This document shows positions 56,848-64,000 of a stretch of 64,000 nt of DNA, piece by piece. A program made the translations under genes and the position numbers. The first letter of the stretch is position 1. Each line of letters starts with the position of its first letter. A model generated the notes under the pieces. It was not told where the DNA came from. It did no database searches and worked only from the letters and a program-made list of their open reading frames with translations. The stretch covers positions 1 to 64,000 of the forward strand of contig DATMNI010000377.1 in assembly GCA_035570275.1 (NCBI GenBank), written 5' to 3'. This DNA is from DATMNI01 sp035570275. Its GTDB lineage: Bacteria > Acidobacteriota > Terriglobia > Bryobacterales > Bryobacteraceae.

Positions 56848-58956
56848 ATGTTCACGAAAACCAAAAGCAAGAGAACGCTGCCATCCCTCGCCCTTTGCAT
56901 GTTGTGGGGGGCGCCGGTTGCCTTGCGGGCCCAGCCGGCCAACGCCGTCGAAATCCAAATCAAGGCGGACCAGGTAGCCTCCCACGTCAGCCCCATGCTC
57001 TACGGCCTGATGACCGAGGAGATCAACTATTCCTATGACGGCGGGCTCTACGCGGAACTGGTTCGCAATCGCAACTTCAAGGAGGACGCGAAAGATCCCG
57101 TGCACTGGCAGCTTGTGCAGGAACGCGGTGGCGCCGGATCGATTTCCCTCGATGCCGCCCAGCCGTTCAATGACGCCATCGGCAGCAGCCTGAAGCTCAC
57201 CGTCACGCAGGCGTCCGGCAACCAGCGCGTGGGCGCCGCCAACGACGGATTCTGGGGCATACCCGTGAAGCCGAACACGCCTTATCGCGCCTCATTCTAT
57301 GCCAAGGCCGGTCCCGGCTTCACCGGGCCGCTCACCGTCTCCATCGTTGGCAGCGACGGCACCACCGTTCACGCCAGCGCGCAGGTTCCCCGCGTCACCC
57401 AGGAGTGGAAGAAGTACGAAGTGAACTTGACTGCCGGAAAGGCCGCGCCGTCGGTGGAGAACCGTCTGGTCATCGCCGCCGGCAGCACCGGCGTTGTCTG
57501 GCTCAACCTGGTCTCGCTCTTTCCGCCGGCCTGGAACAACCGGCCCAACGGCAACCGGAAAGACATCATGCAACTCCTGGCCGACATGAAACCTGCCTTT
57601 CTCCGCTTTCCGGGCGGTAATTATCTGGAAGGAAATACGCTGGCCACGCGCTTCGATTGGAAAAAGACGATCGGCGACGTCGCGCAGCGGCCCGGCCACG
57701 TAAACGATTCCTGGAGATACTGGTCCAGCGACGGCATGGGGTTGCTGGAATTCCTGGAGTGGTGTGAGGATCTGCATATGCAGCCCGTGCTGGGAGTCTA
57801 TGCCGGCTACTCACTGCGCGGCGGGGCACGCTTCGCGCCCGGGGCCGAGTTGGAGCCTTACGTCAAAGAAGCCCTGGAAGAAATCGAATATGTGACGGGC
57901 GGCGACGGCACCACGTGGGGCGCGCGGCGCGCCAGGGACGGCCACGCCGCGCCGTTCGCACTCGAATATGTCGAAGTCGGGAACGAAGATGGCGGGGACC
58001 GGCAGGTGGGGAGCTATGAGGGCCGGTTCGCTCAATTCTTCGATGCCATCAAGGCGAAGTATCCTCAGCTAAAGGTGATCGCCACTACACCGGTGACCAC
58101 CCGCGCCGCGGACGTCATCGACGAACACTACTACCGCCGCTCGGAAGACGAGATGGCGTTCCACGCCAACGATTACGACACGCGCCGCCGCATGGGGCAG
58201 CCGGTTTTCGTCGGTGAATGGGCCACGCGCGTGGGCGACCCCACTCCCAACATGAGCGCCGCCTTGGGCGACGCCGCCTGGATGGTGGGCATGGAGCGGA
58301 ACTCGGACCTGGTGATCATGGCCTCCTATGCGCCCCTCTTCGTGAACGTAAACAAGGGCGGCATGCAGTGGCCAACCGATCTGATCGGCTACGATGCGTC
58401 GTCCAGCTACGGCTCGCCGTCGTATTACGCGCAGAAGATGTTCAGCCTGTATCACGGCGATACTGTCGTTTCGCTGAGCGCGCAGGGCGTCCCAACGAAG
58501 GAATGGCAGCCGCTGCCCGGGCGCGGATTCGTGCCTCCGCCGCAAGCAGGGCAGCCCAGAGCCGGAGCCGCGCCGCCCACGCCGCCAGCCGTCGCGGGGC
58601 GCGGGGGCCGCGGGAACCTGCAACCGGCGGGACCGCAACAGCCGCCGATGCCGCAACAGGTACCCTTGATGTTCTTCGATGCCACGCGCGACAGCAAGAC
58701 GGGAAGCATTTACGTGAAAGTTGTCAACCGGGCCGGCACCCCGCAAGCGGTCCACATAGCAGTAAGCGGCGTTGCCGCGGTCGAGGCCGGCGGACAAGCC
58801 ATTACGATGAGAGCCAGCAGCCCGGCTGACACGAATTCGATTACGGAGCCAACGCGGATCGTGCCCGTCATTACCAGGGCCGATGGGCTGAGCACGAACT
58901 TCACCCGCACGTTCCCTCCGTATTCCATCAGTGTTCTGGAGATGAAAGCGAAATAG
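56848..58956 (+). CDS. GH51 alpha-L-arabinofuranosidase
   Basis: 702 residues. A signal peptide (TLPSLALCMLWGAPVALRA) precedes a CBM-like jelly roll (about 70-225) and the (beta/alpha)8 barrel. The acid/base glutamate is in YVEVGNEDGG (about residue 378) and the nucleophile in VFVGEWATRVGD (about 455). A proline/glycine-rich low-complexity insert (about 555-605) precedes the C-terminal beta domain, which ends FPPYSISVLEMKAK. The enzyme removes alpha-L-arabinofuranose from plant arabinans and arabinoxylans. GAAGG precedes the ATG; a LacI-type operator lies 50-60 bp upstream. Confidence 0.92.
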   Translation: MFTKTKSKRTLPSLALCMLWGAPVALRAQPANAVEIQIKADQVASHVSPMLYGLMTEEINYSYDGGLYAELVRNRNFKEDAKDPVHWQLVQERGGAGSISLDAAQPFNDAIGSSLKLTVTQASGNQRVGAANDGFWGIPVKPNTPYRASFYAKAGPGFTGPLTVSIVGSDGTTVHASAQVPRVTQEWKKYEVNLTAGKAAPSVENRLVIAAGSTGVVWLNLVSLFPPAWNNRPNGNRKDIMQLLADMKPAFLRFPGGNYLEGNTLATRFDWKKTIGDVAQRPGHVNDSWRYWSSDGMGLLEFLEWCEDLHMQPVLGVYAGYSLRGGARFAPGAELEPYVKEALEEIEYVTGGDGTTWGARRARDGHAAPFALEYVEVGNEDGGDRQVGSYEGRFAQFFDAIKAKYPQLKVIATTPVTTRAADVIDEHYYRRSEDEMAFHANDYDTRRRMGQPVFVGEWATRVGDPTPNMSAALGDAAWMVGMERNSDLVIMASYAPLFVNVNKGGMQWPTDLIGYDASSSYGSPSYYAQKMFSLYHGDTVVSLSAQGVPTKEWQPLPGRGFVPPPQAGQPRAGAAPPTPPAVAGRGGRGNLQPAGPQQPPMPQQVPLMFFDATRDSKTGSIYVKVVNRAGTPQAVHIAVSGVAAVEAGGQAITMRASSPADTNSITEPTRIVPVITRADGLSTNFTRTFPPYSISVLEMKAK

Positions 58957-58961
58957 GGCCG

Positions 58962-59058
58962 GTGGGGCAGACCATCGTTTTCTGTGGTCTGCCAGTCGCC
59001 AGGATCCGCAGCGAGCCGCCCTTGGCCGGCAGACGACAAAAAACGATCGTCTCCCCAC
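58962..59058. terminator. 97-bp inverted repeat between convergent genes
   Basis: Left arm 58962-58993 (GTGGGGCAGACCATCGTTTT onward) and right arm 59028-59058 (ending AAAACGATCGTCTCCCCAC) are complementary at most positions. It sits between the stops of GH51 (plus) and the ThuA gene (minus). The ends resemble the GTGGGGCAG family but the interior differs. Both RNA strands could form a long hairpin, so it may end transcription from both sides. Confidence 0.7.
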
Positions 59059-59072
59059 TTTCTGCTAGGCCG

Positions 59073-60620
59073 CTAGCGCCCGCGGATTCTCATATTGCGG
59101 AACAGGGCCAGCGTGAACTGGTCGTGGAGTTGCAGCCCGATGGGGCCGGACTTGGACCGGGCCGGATCGCCCGGATACCCGGCGGCGATCTGGCCGTTGA
59201 TGCGAACGCGGATCCGATCGTTTCTCGATTCGATTTCCAGGCTGTTCCACTCACTCGGACGCTGCAGTCCTTTCTTGGCGGGGACAAACGTGTACACGCT
59301 TCCCGAGCCAAACTTCTCGGCGTCGTCATCGATGATCTGGATCTCGTAGCCGATGTGCGCCGGCGTAGTCTTCTCGAACGAAGCCAGGTCGGGACGCTCA
59401 GAGTCGGATTCGCCGATGGCGGAATGCGCCCGTGAGCGGTCGCGAATCGACACTCCACTATTGGCGCCGGGCGGAATCCAGTATTCCAGGTGCAGATCGA
59501 ACTCGCCAAACTCAGCCTTGGTATAGAGCCAGGCCTGGCGGTACAGCCAATCGCGGTAATGCTGGGCGTCGATGGGCCAAGGTGTGGCGGCTGGTGTAGC
59601 GGCCGGCCGTGTATCGAACGGCGCCTCCGGCCGCGGATGGGCGCGCTGTCCCATCAGTACGCCATCTTGCATAACGGTCCACAAGCCGGGGCCGCGAACT
59701 TCCCAGCCGTCCAGATTCTTGCCGTTGAAGAGCGGTTTCCAGCCGGCATCGGGCGGCACCGTGACTTTGCCGCTGGCTGCCCATTCGACGCCGCGGGCGA
59801 AGAGCGCTTGAAAGTTTACGTCGTCCAGGTTAGGGTTCGGCTCGTTCTTCCAGGTGTGGCCGAGCATGGTGGTGTAGATGCGGCCTTTTCCGTAGTCGCG
59901 TACCCAATCCATCGGCTCACCCTGCCGCGATACTTCCGAGAAGGCGTAAGTCAGGATGGTCAAGCCCTCCGCGGGACCATGCTGTCCGTGGGTAAGTTGC
60001 TCCGAAGGATGAACCCAGTGAGCCGGCAGACCGCGCGTGATGGGGTGGTCTTTGCCCAGTACGAAAACCTCGAAATCGTGGCGCGGGCCATGGCCGGGCG
60101 GCAGCCCTTCGCCTTTCGGGATGGCGATCGCCTGGCCGTTCGGGCCGATGGCAATCCCCGGACCGAAGGATGGGTCGCGCCAGCCCAGCCCGATCATCCG
60201 GTTGAATTCGGGCCACTGGAGAAACGCGTTGTTGGCCGCGTGGAAAACCACCAGGCCACCGCCGCCGCGCAGGTAGGCTTCCAGCGCCCGCTCCGCGCTG
60301 GCCGGCCACCGCGTTCCGGTCTCCAGATGACCGCCGTTGAAGTTATCGATCACCACGGCGTAGCGCGAGAAATCCGGCAGCTTCGGGTAAGTGGCCACGT
60401 CCACCGTGAACCGTCCGGTGCCTTCGAGAATTGTCTGGATGAGGATGGTTCCCGCCGCCCAATCGTGGTTGTTGACGCCGTCGACAATCACCGCCCGAAG
60501 CTTGGGCTCCGCGGCCAAACCGGAGCCCGCGGCCGCCGCCAACGTGAAGGCCAGCAGGATGGCCGGGGCCGTTCGTGGCTCCCCTTGGTGATAAGTTCGA
60601 TAGTCCCTACTAAAGTGCAT
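59073..60620 (-). CDS. ThuA-like plus DUF1080 (3-keto-disaccharide hydrolase-type) protein
   Basis: 515 residues. A signal peptide (ILLAFTLAAAAGSGLA) leads to a ThuA glutamine-amidotransferase-like domain (about 40-275: VIVDGVNNHDWAAGT, LVVFHAANNAF, DFEVFVLGKDHPITRGLP, MLGHTWKNEPNPNL). A DUF1080 concanavalin-like domain follows (about 285-513: WKPLFNGKNLDGWEVRG, GEFDLHLEYWIPPGANSG, PSEWNSLEIES, GPIGLQLHDQ). DUF1080 proteins include 3-keto-glycoside hydrolases, and ThuA takes part in trehalose/sucrose oxidation, so the fusion probably acts on 3-keto sugars in the periplasm. That would link to Gfo/Idh enzymes such as the one at 13173. Confidence 0.9.
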   Translation of the reverse strand: MHFSRDYRTYHQGEPRTAPAILLAFTLAAAAGSGLAAEPKLRAVIVDGVNNHDWAAGTILIQTILEGTGRFTVDVATYPKLPDFSRYAVVIDNFNGGHLETGTRWPASAERALEAYLRGGGGLVVFHAANNAFLQWPEFNRMIGLGWRDPSFGPGIAIGPNGQAIAIPKGEGLPPGHGPRHDFEVFVLGKDHPITRGLPAHWVHPSEQLTHGQHGPAEGLTILTYAFSEVSRQGEPMDWVRDYGKGRIYTTMLGHTWKNEPNPNLDDVNFQALFARGVEWAASGKVTVPPDAGWKPLFNGKNLDGWEVRGPGLWTVMQDGVLMGQRAHPRPEAPFDTRPAATPAATPWPIDAQHYRDWLYRQAWLYTKAEFGEFDLHLEYWIPPGANSGVSIRDRSRAHSAIGESDSERPDLASFEKTTPAHIGYEIQIIDDDAEKFGSGSVYTFVPAKKGLQRPSEWNSLEIESRNDRIRVRINGQIAAGYPGDPARSKSGPIGLQLHDQFTLALFRNMRIRGR

Positions 60621-60717
60621 ATTAGCGGCGTACTAATCAGCGTCTGGCGCTGGACTCATCGCGCCACTATCGTATGCGGGAGCCAACCGAAGCCGACTAA
60701 CTCAGCCCTTCAGCCGA

Positions 60718-62094
60718 TTAACTCAGCCCTTCCAGCGGCCCCGTGCTGTCCCCGAACGATTTCTCCATCGCGCCCATCCGGTGCAGCATCGCCAGGTGCA
60801 GATTGCACAGCGGCGTCTTCGGCGCGGCACGCAGACGGCGTCCGGGGCGCAGCGTGCCTTTTCCGCGGCCCGCCAGAATTAACGGCAGATCTTCCACCGC
60901 ATGGCTGTTGCCGTCCTTCAGCGAGGCGCCGAACAACACCATCGAGTTATCCAGCAGGGATTTCCCACCTTCATCCAGGCTATGCATCTTGTGCAGGAAT
61001 TGCGCCACCAGTTCGGTGTGCCAGTTGATAATCTTCTCGTACTGCAGGCGCTGGGTTTCGATGTTCCGGTGGTGCGACAACCCGTGGAAACTGCCCTTCA
61101 CGCCCGCCAGCCACGAATAATCCTGCGAGCTTTGCGCGTCACCCAGCATGCACGTCGCGATGCGAGTGCTGTCCGTCCAAAACGCCAGCAGCAGGATGTC
61201 CAGCATCAGCTTGACGTGTTCCGGATGCGTGTCCGGAAGCCCCGGCGCGGGACGATCCAGAGGGAACTTGCCCTGGTTGATCCAGCGTTTCTGCGGGCGC
61301 ATCGCCGCCTCCAGCCGCTGCTCCACCGAACGCACCGATTCGAAATACTGGTCCAGCCGTGCCTGGTCGCCCGTGCTCCCCTTGCGGCGCAGAGACTTCG
61401 CCTCGCCCATCACCAGGTCGAGCACGCTGGTTTCGTCGCGCTGCAGCGACGCCACCAGGGAGGGATGCTGCGGGTCCACGCTCGAAACCACCGGTGTCCG
61501 CGAATTCCGGAACAGGCGGTCAAACGCCAGTTGCGGTACGATCTCCTTCGGAACCGGCGTGTGCGGATCGGCCCACGAAAGGAACGAACCCAGCGCCCGC
61601 GGAAATCCGCCGCCCGCCGTGTCGATGCCCGTCCGCGGCGCGTCAATGCCCAACTCAAACGTGGAGAGCGGTGTCTGCGGATCCAGACGCTGCGCCGCCA
61701 CCTGGTCCACCGAAGTGCCGCCGGAATCCAGGTCGCTGCCGGTGGTCCGCTCCACAAAGCCGCCGGAGAGCCACGCCGGCACCTTCGGCCAATGGCCGTT
61801 GCGGCCCACCGTATTCTTATGCCAGAGGTTCTCCAGCAGCAGGAATTCGCTCTTCAAGCTTTCGAGCGGTTTCAGGTGCGGCGTGAACTCGTAATCTTCG
61901 CCATCGCCCGGCGGCGTCCAGTAGTCCGGCCGCACGCCGTTGGGCATGAACAGGAACGCCATGCGCAGCGGCGGTTCCGCCAGGCCTTCCGCACTCTTAG
62001 CCGGCGCGCCGGCCGAGATCGATTCCAGCCAGGGCAGCGACATCGCCACCCCCGCGCCCCGCAGCCAGGTTCTCCGGGTGATCGCCTTGGACAT
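60718..62094 (-). CDS. DUF1552 protein (Tat-exported)
   Basis: 458 residues. A twin-arginine signal (TRRTWLRGAGVAMSLPWLES) is followed by the DUF1552 body: RMAFLFMPNGVRPDYWTP, LEPLESLKSEFLLLENL-like segment, LFRNSRTPVVSSVDP, MLDILLLAFWTDSTRIATCM and GLSHHRNIETQRLQYEKI. Such proteins usually sit beside a DUF1592/DUF1588 cytochrome-like gene; none is next to it here. The function is unknown, although it resembles sulfatase-like DUF1501 proteins in export and context. Confidence 0.88.
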   Translation of the reverse strand: MSKAITRRTWLRGAGVAMSLPWLESISAGAPAKSAEGLAEPPLRMAFLFMPNGVRPDYWTPPGDGEDYEFTPHLKPLESLKSEFLLLENLWHKNTVGRNGHWPKVPAWLSGGFVERTTGSDLDSGGTSVDQVAAQRLDPQTPLSTFELGIDAPRTGIDTAGGGFPRALGSFLSWADPHTPVPKEIVPQLAFDRLFRNSRTPVVSSVDPQHPSLVASLQRDETSVLDLVMGEAKSLRRKGSTGDQARLDQYFESVRSVEQRLEAAMRPQKRWINQGKFPLDRPAPGLPDTHPEHVKLMLDILLLAFWTDSTRIATCMLGDAQSSQDYSWLAGVKGSFHGLSHHRNIETQRLQYEKIINWHTELVAQFLHKMHSLDEGGKSLLDNSMVLFGASLKDGNSHAVEDLPLILAGRGKGTLRPGRRLRAAPKTPLCNLHLAMLHRMGAMEKSFGDSTGPLEGLS

Positions 62095-62132
62095 GTTGGT
62101 ACCAGGCTCCTTTCCGATCAGGCTATCACCTT

Positions 62133-62208
62133 TGTGGGCCAGGTTGTTTGTGGTCCAGGTTGTTAACCTGCGGCGGATTGCTAATCCGCCTGGCGCGATT
62201 CCGAGCGG
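62133..62208. repeat. half element, TGTGGGGCAG family
   Basis: TGTGGGCCAGGTTGTTTGTGG followed by a second start GTCCAGGTTGTTAACCTG, then GGCGGATTGCTAATCCGCC and TGGCGCGATTCCGAGCGGG. As at 27399-27476, the first segment is partly duplicated. Only one end of the element is present. Confidence 0.78.
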
Positions 62209-62279
62209 GCCGGCCGCGTTGTCAAGAGGAAAAACCTACTTTCTGCACTCCCCGGAAGAATTTGCAGCACCATGAGGAT

Positions 62280-62330
62280 CGGCTTCAGCGCATCGTAGAT
62301 CCAGCCGCGGAACCGGGTGGTTTCCATCGC
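62280..62330 (-). pseudogene. possible IS110-type transposase relic
   Basis: About 17 codons read AMETTRFRGWIYDALKP; IS110-like transposases have E-TTRFTGWIYD-L-P near the N terminus. No further part of the gene is seen in any frame, so this is a tentative call on a short match. Confidence 0.35.
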
Positions 62331-62451
62331 CCCATGCCGTGTGGCGCTGAGTCGCCCACTTGCGCGGCACCTCGCGGGTGGCTCATCGGCCTGCGGTAAG
62401 CGATTTTCATGAGAATCCCGGTGAGGGGTAGTCGTAACTGGCGTGCGCCCC

Positions 62452-63759
62452 TCAGTTCCTGGTCGCCTTCGGCCACACCACGCCCTGGTCCATCTTGGTC
62501 ACCGCCGCCAGGCCCTTATACAGGAACTTCTGAATTCGCTGGCCGCGATAGGTCTCGGTGGTGAAGAGGTTGCCTTTCGAATCGGCGGCGATGCTATGGA
62601 CTGCGTAGAACTCGCCCGGCTGCCGGCCGCCATCGCCGAAGCTGGTCAGAATCTCCATGGTTTCGCGCAGAATGATGTACACCTTCTCATTGGAGCCATC
62701 GGCCAGGTAGATGTACTTCTGATCCGGATCCTTGGAGAATGCGATGTCCCAAACCGACCCGTCGCCCAGTGTGTTCTTTTTGACGAAGACTTCCTTAACG
62801 AACTTGCCATCCGGTTTGAAGACCTGGATGCGGTCGTTCGGGCGATCGCAGACGTACAACAGACCGTCGTGCGACAACTCCGCGCAGTGAACTGGATTGC
62901 GGAACTGCTGAGCGGGCGGGGCGGTTGGATCGTAGCGGCCCAACGGCGTGTCGTCCGGCTTGTTGCCATAGGCGCCCCAGTGCCGCTTATATTTGCCGGT
63001 CTCGGCGTCGAACACGATCACGCGGTGATTCCCGTAGCCGTCGGCCACGTACAGTTCGTTGGTTTTCGGATCCACGAACATTTTGGCGGCGCCCTTCACG
63101 TTGTCCACGTCGTTGCTGCCTTTGCTCTGGCCGGGCTTGCCGATCTGCATGAGAAACTTCCCCTGCTGGGTGAATTTCAGAATCATGTTGTCGTTGAAAT
63201 AGCCCGGTGCCGGCTGGCTTTCCGACGCCGGAGTCCCCCTCCCCGCACGGCCCCCGGCCCCTCGTCCGGCGCTGGCAGTGCCAGGAGCGGGGCGGCCGTT
63301 GCCGCCAATCCAGACGTTGCCTTTGTAGTCGATGAAGATCCCGTGATTCGTCTCCGGCCAGTCGTAGCCTTCACCTGGGCCGCCCCAGTGGCCGATGAGG
63401 TTGCCCGCTTCATCGAACTCGAGAACCGGCGGCGCTGGTTCGCAGCACTCCGACTCCACGACTCCCATCTGCCGCTTGGGACCGGGCGGATTAGCGGCCG
63501 CATAGTTTTCCATGGCTTCGAGCGAGCCCTGCCGATGGACAATCCAGATGTGGTCATTCGAATCCACGCCGACGCCGATCGCGTTGCCAAGCAGCCAGTG
63601 GTTGGGCAGCGGCTTGGGCCACATCGGGTCCACCTCGAACCTCGGGGCCATCACGGCGGCGGCGTTTAAACTGGCCCTCCTGTCGAGCACCGCCGAGCCG
63701 ATTCCGAGCGCTGCCACGATGGCCGCGAACGTCACGCCGGTGCGCAAGTCACGCTTCAT
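62452..63759 (-). CDS. secreted NHL-type six-bladed beta-propeller protein
   Basis: 435 residues. A signal peptide or anchor (GVTFAAIVAALGIGSAVL) is followed by NHL-like blades (VGVDSNDHIWIVHR, NHGIFIDYKGNVWIGGNG, KTNELYVADGYGNHRVIVFD, DGLLYVCDRPNDRIQVFKPD, FYAVHSIAADSKGNLFTTETY). About residues 160-180 contain a glycine/arginine-rich insert (ASAGRGAGGRAGRG) in a loop. Propellers of this kind bind proteins or act as peptidyl-alpha-hydroxyglycine lyase-like or SGL enzymes; there is no clear catalytic signature. The gene is followed on the right by a palindromic element. Confidence 0.87.
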   Translation of the reverse strand: MKRDLRTGVTFAAIVAALGIGSAVLDRRASLNAAAVMAPRFEVDPMWPKPLPNHWLLGNAIGVGVDSNDHIWIVHRQGSLEAMENYAAANPPGPKRQMGVVESECCEPAPPVLEFDEAGNLIGHWGGPGEGYDWPETNHGIFIDYKGNVWIGGNGRPAPGTASAGRGAGGRAGRGTPASESQPAPGYFNDNMILKFTQQGKFLMQIGKPGQSKGSNDVDNVKGAAKMFVDPKTNELYVADGYGNHRVIVFDAETGKYKRHWGAYGNKPDDTPLGRYDPTAPPAQQFRNPVHCAELSHDGLLYVCDRPNDRIQVFKPDGKFVKEVFVKKNTLGDGSVWDIAFSKDPDQKYIYLADGSNEKVYIILRETMEILTSFGDGGRQPGEFYAVHSIAADSKGNLFTTETYRGQRIQKFLYKGLAAVTKMDQGVVWPKATRN

Positions 63760-63860
63760 ATTTCTCGACCCTCCTCATCAACCCCGCGGTTCCGCGGTAA
63801 GCTACGGATCATCGTGCGAATGGTGCCAGCGATTATACACGATTCGATCAGGCGCGGGGT

Positions 63861-64000
63861 TGTGGGGCAGATTGGCAATCTGCGGCGGATTGGTAATCCG
63901 CCGGCGCGATGCGTAGCGAGCCGCCCCGCGTTGACGACCTTGCCCGCCGCGTCCGACAGGCGGATTGCCAATCCGCCGCCGATTAACAATCTGCCCCACA
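63861..64000. repeat. full-length palindromic element, TGTGGGGCAG family
   Basis: 140 bp, starting TGTGGGGCAGATTGGCAATC and ending GATTAACAATCTGCCCCACA at the edge of the window, with the inner palindromes CAGATTGGCAATCTG and GGCGGATTGGTAATCCGCC, then GGCGCGATGCGTAGCGAGC. It shares the ends and the GCGATGCG core with 14545-14764 but has a shorter middle. Confidence 0.88.

Larger units (their letters stand above)
62095..62451. other. gap with repeat and transposase relic
   Basis: The left part is the palindromic element at 62133-62208. The middle, about 62280-62330, reads on the minus strand AMETTRFRGWIYDALKP, which recalls the N-terminal part of IS110-type transposases. The remainder shows nothing recognisable. 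Confidence 0.45.

Noticed and set aside
60901..62166. Open frame of about 421 codons on the plus strand
   Set aside because: Antisense to the DUF1552 gene; Arg/His/Gln-rich with no recognisable domain.

Overview
The window is GC-rich DNA with a bacterial coding pattern and looks like a member of the Acidobacteriota close to Solibacter/Bryobacterales. The pointers are a 'Solibacter uncharacterized C-terminal domain' protein (54657-56558), an ADOP-type FtsX/MacB permease (52004-54553), an Oar-like TonB receptor with a carboxypeptidase-regulatory domain (40168-43641), DUF1552, ThuA/DUF1080, Tat-exported Gfo/Idh and M19 proteins, DUF6677, and several dispersed palindromic repeats. GTG and TTG starts are common. 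I saw no rRNA, tRNA or CRISPR array.

Layout. 1-506: no gene, one copy of a long dispersed repeat. 507-12964 (all minus): a nine-gene sensory locus. Read in transcription order it is rsbR, rsbS, rsbT, an RsbT-like ATPase fused to a SpoIIE phosphatase, a hybrid kinase whose N terminus is again an RsbT/RsbW-like ATPase, a REC-PAS-kinase-REC protein, a six-PAS protein without an output domain, a HisKA_2 kinase and a second REC-PAS-kinase-REC protein. This is a stressosome core wired to two-component signalling, with no sigma factor in the window. 13173-17246: Gfo/Idh oxidoreductase and a GH127 beta-L-arabinofuranosidase. 17331-20959 (minus): surface glycan genes (GT-C transferase, gmd, GT2). 21098-23692: M19 dipeptidase, two decayed gene fragments and a hexose-6-phosphate epimerase.

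24295-27383: a Rieske/cytochrome b operon in which a nine-haem membrane-anchored cytochrome takes the place of cytochrome c1, followed by a small monohaem cytochrome c. 27522-37161 (minus): a HEAT/lipoyl protein, then the outer-membrane biogenesis set BamA/TamA-like, SurA-like and TamB. 37339-39845: two metallophosphoesterases and an HXXEE membrane protein. 40168-44856: TonB receptor plus a seven-haem cytochrome. 45029-48893 is accessory in character: esterase, small orphan protein, patatin, SDR and resolvase fragments, a two-repeat secreted protein and a BrnT/BrnA toxin-antitoxin pair. 49033-51922 (minus): methyltransferase, exported protein and two small membrane proteins. 52004-63759: ADOP permease, Solibacter-domain protein, GH51 arabinofuranosidase, ThuA-DUF1080 protein, DUF1552 protein and an NHL propeller.

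Three threads run across the window. (1) The stressosome/two-component locus, where two gene junctions carry short tandem duplications over the stop, Shine-Dalgarno and start region. (2) The two arabinofuranosidase genes (GH127, GH51), 42 kb apart, both have LacI/GalR-type operator palindromes just upstream. (3) A family of palindromic TGTGGGGCAG-type elements and other inverted repeats sits between genes, several of them in convergent gaps where they may act as terminators.
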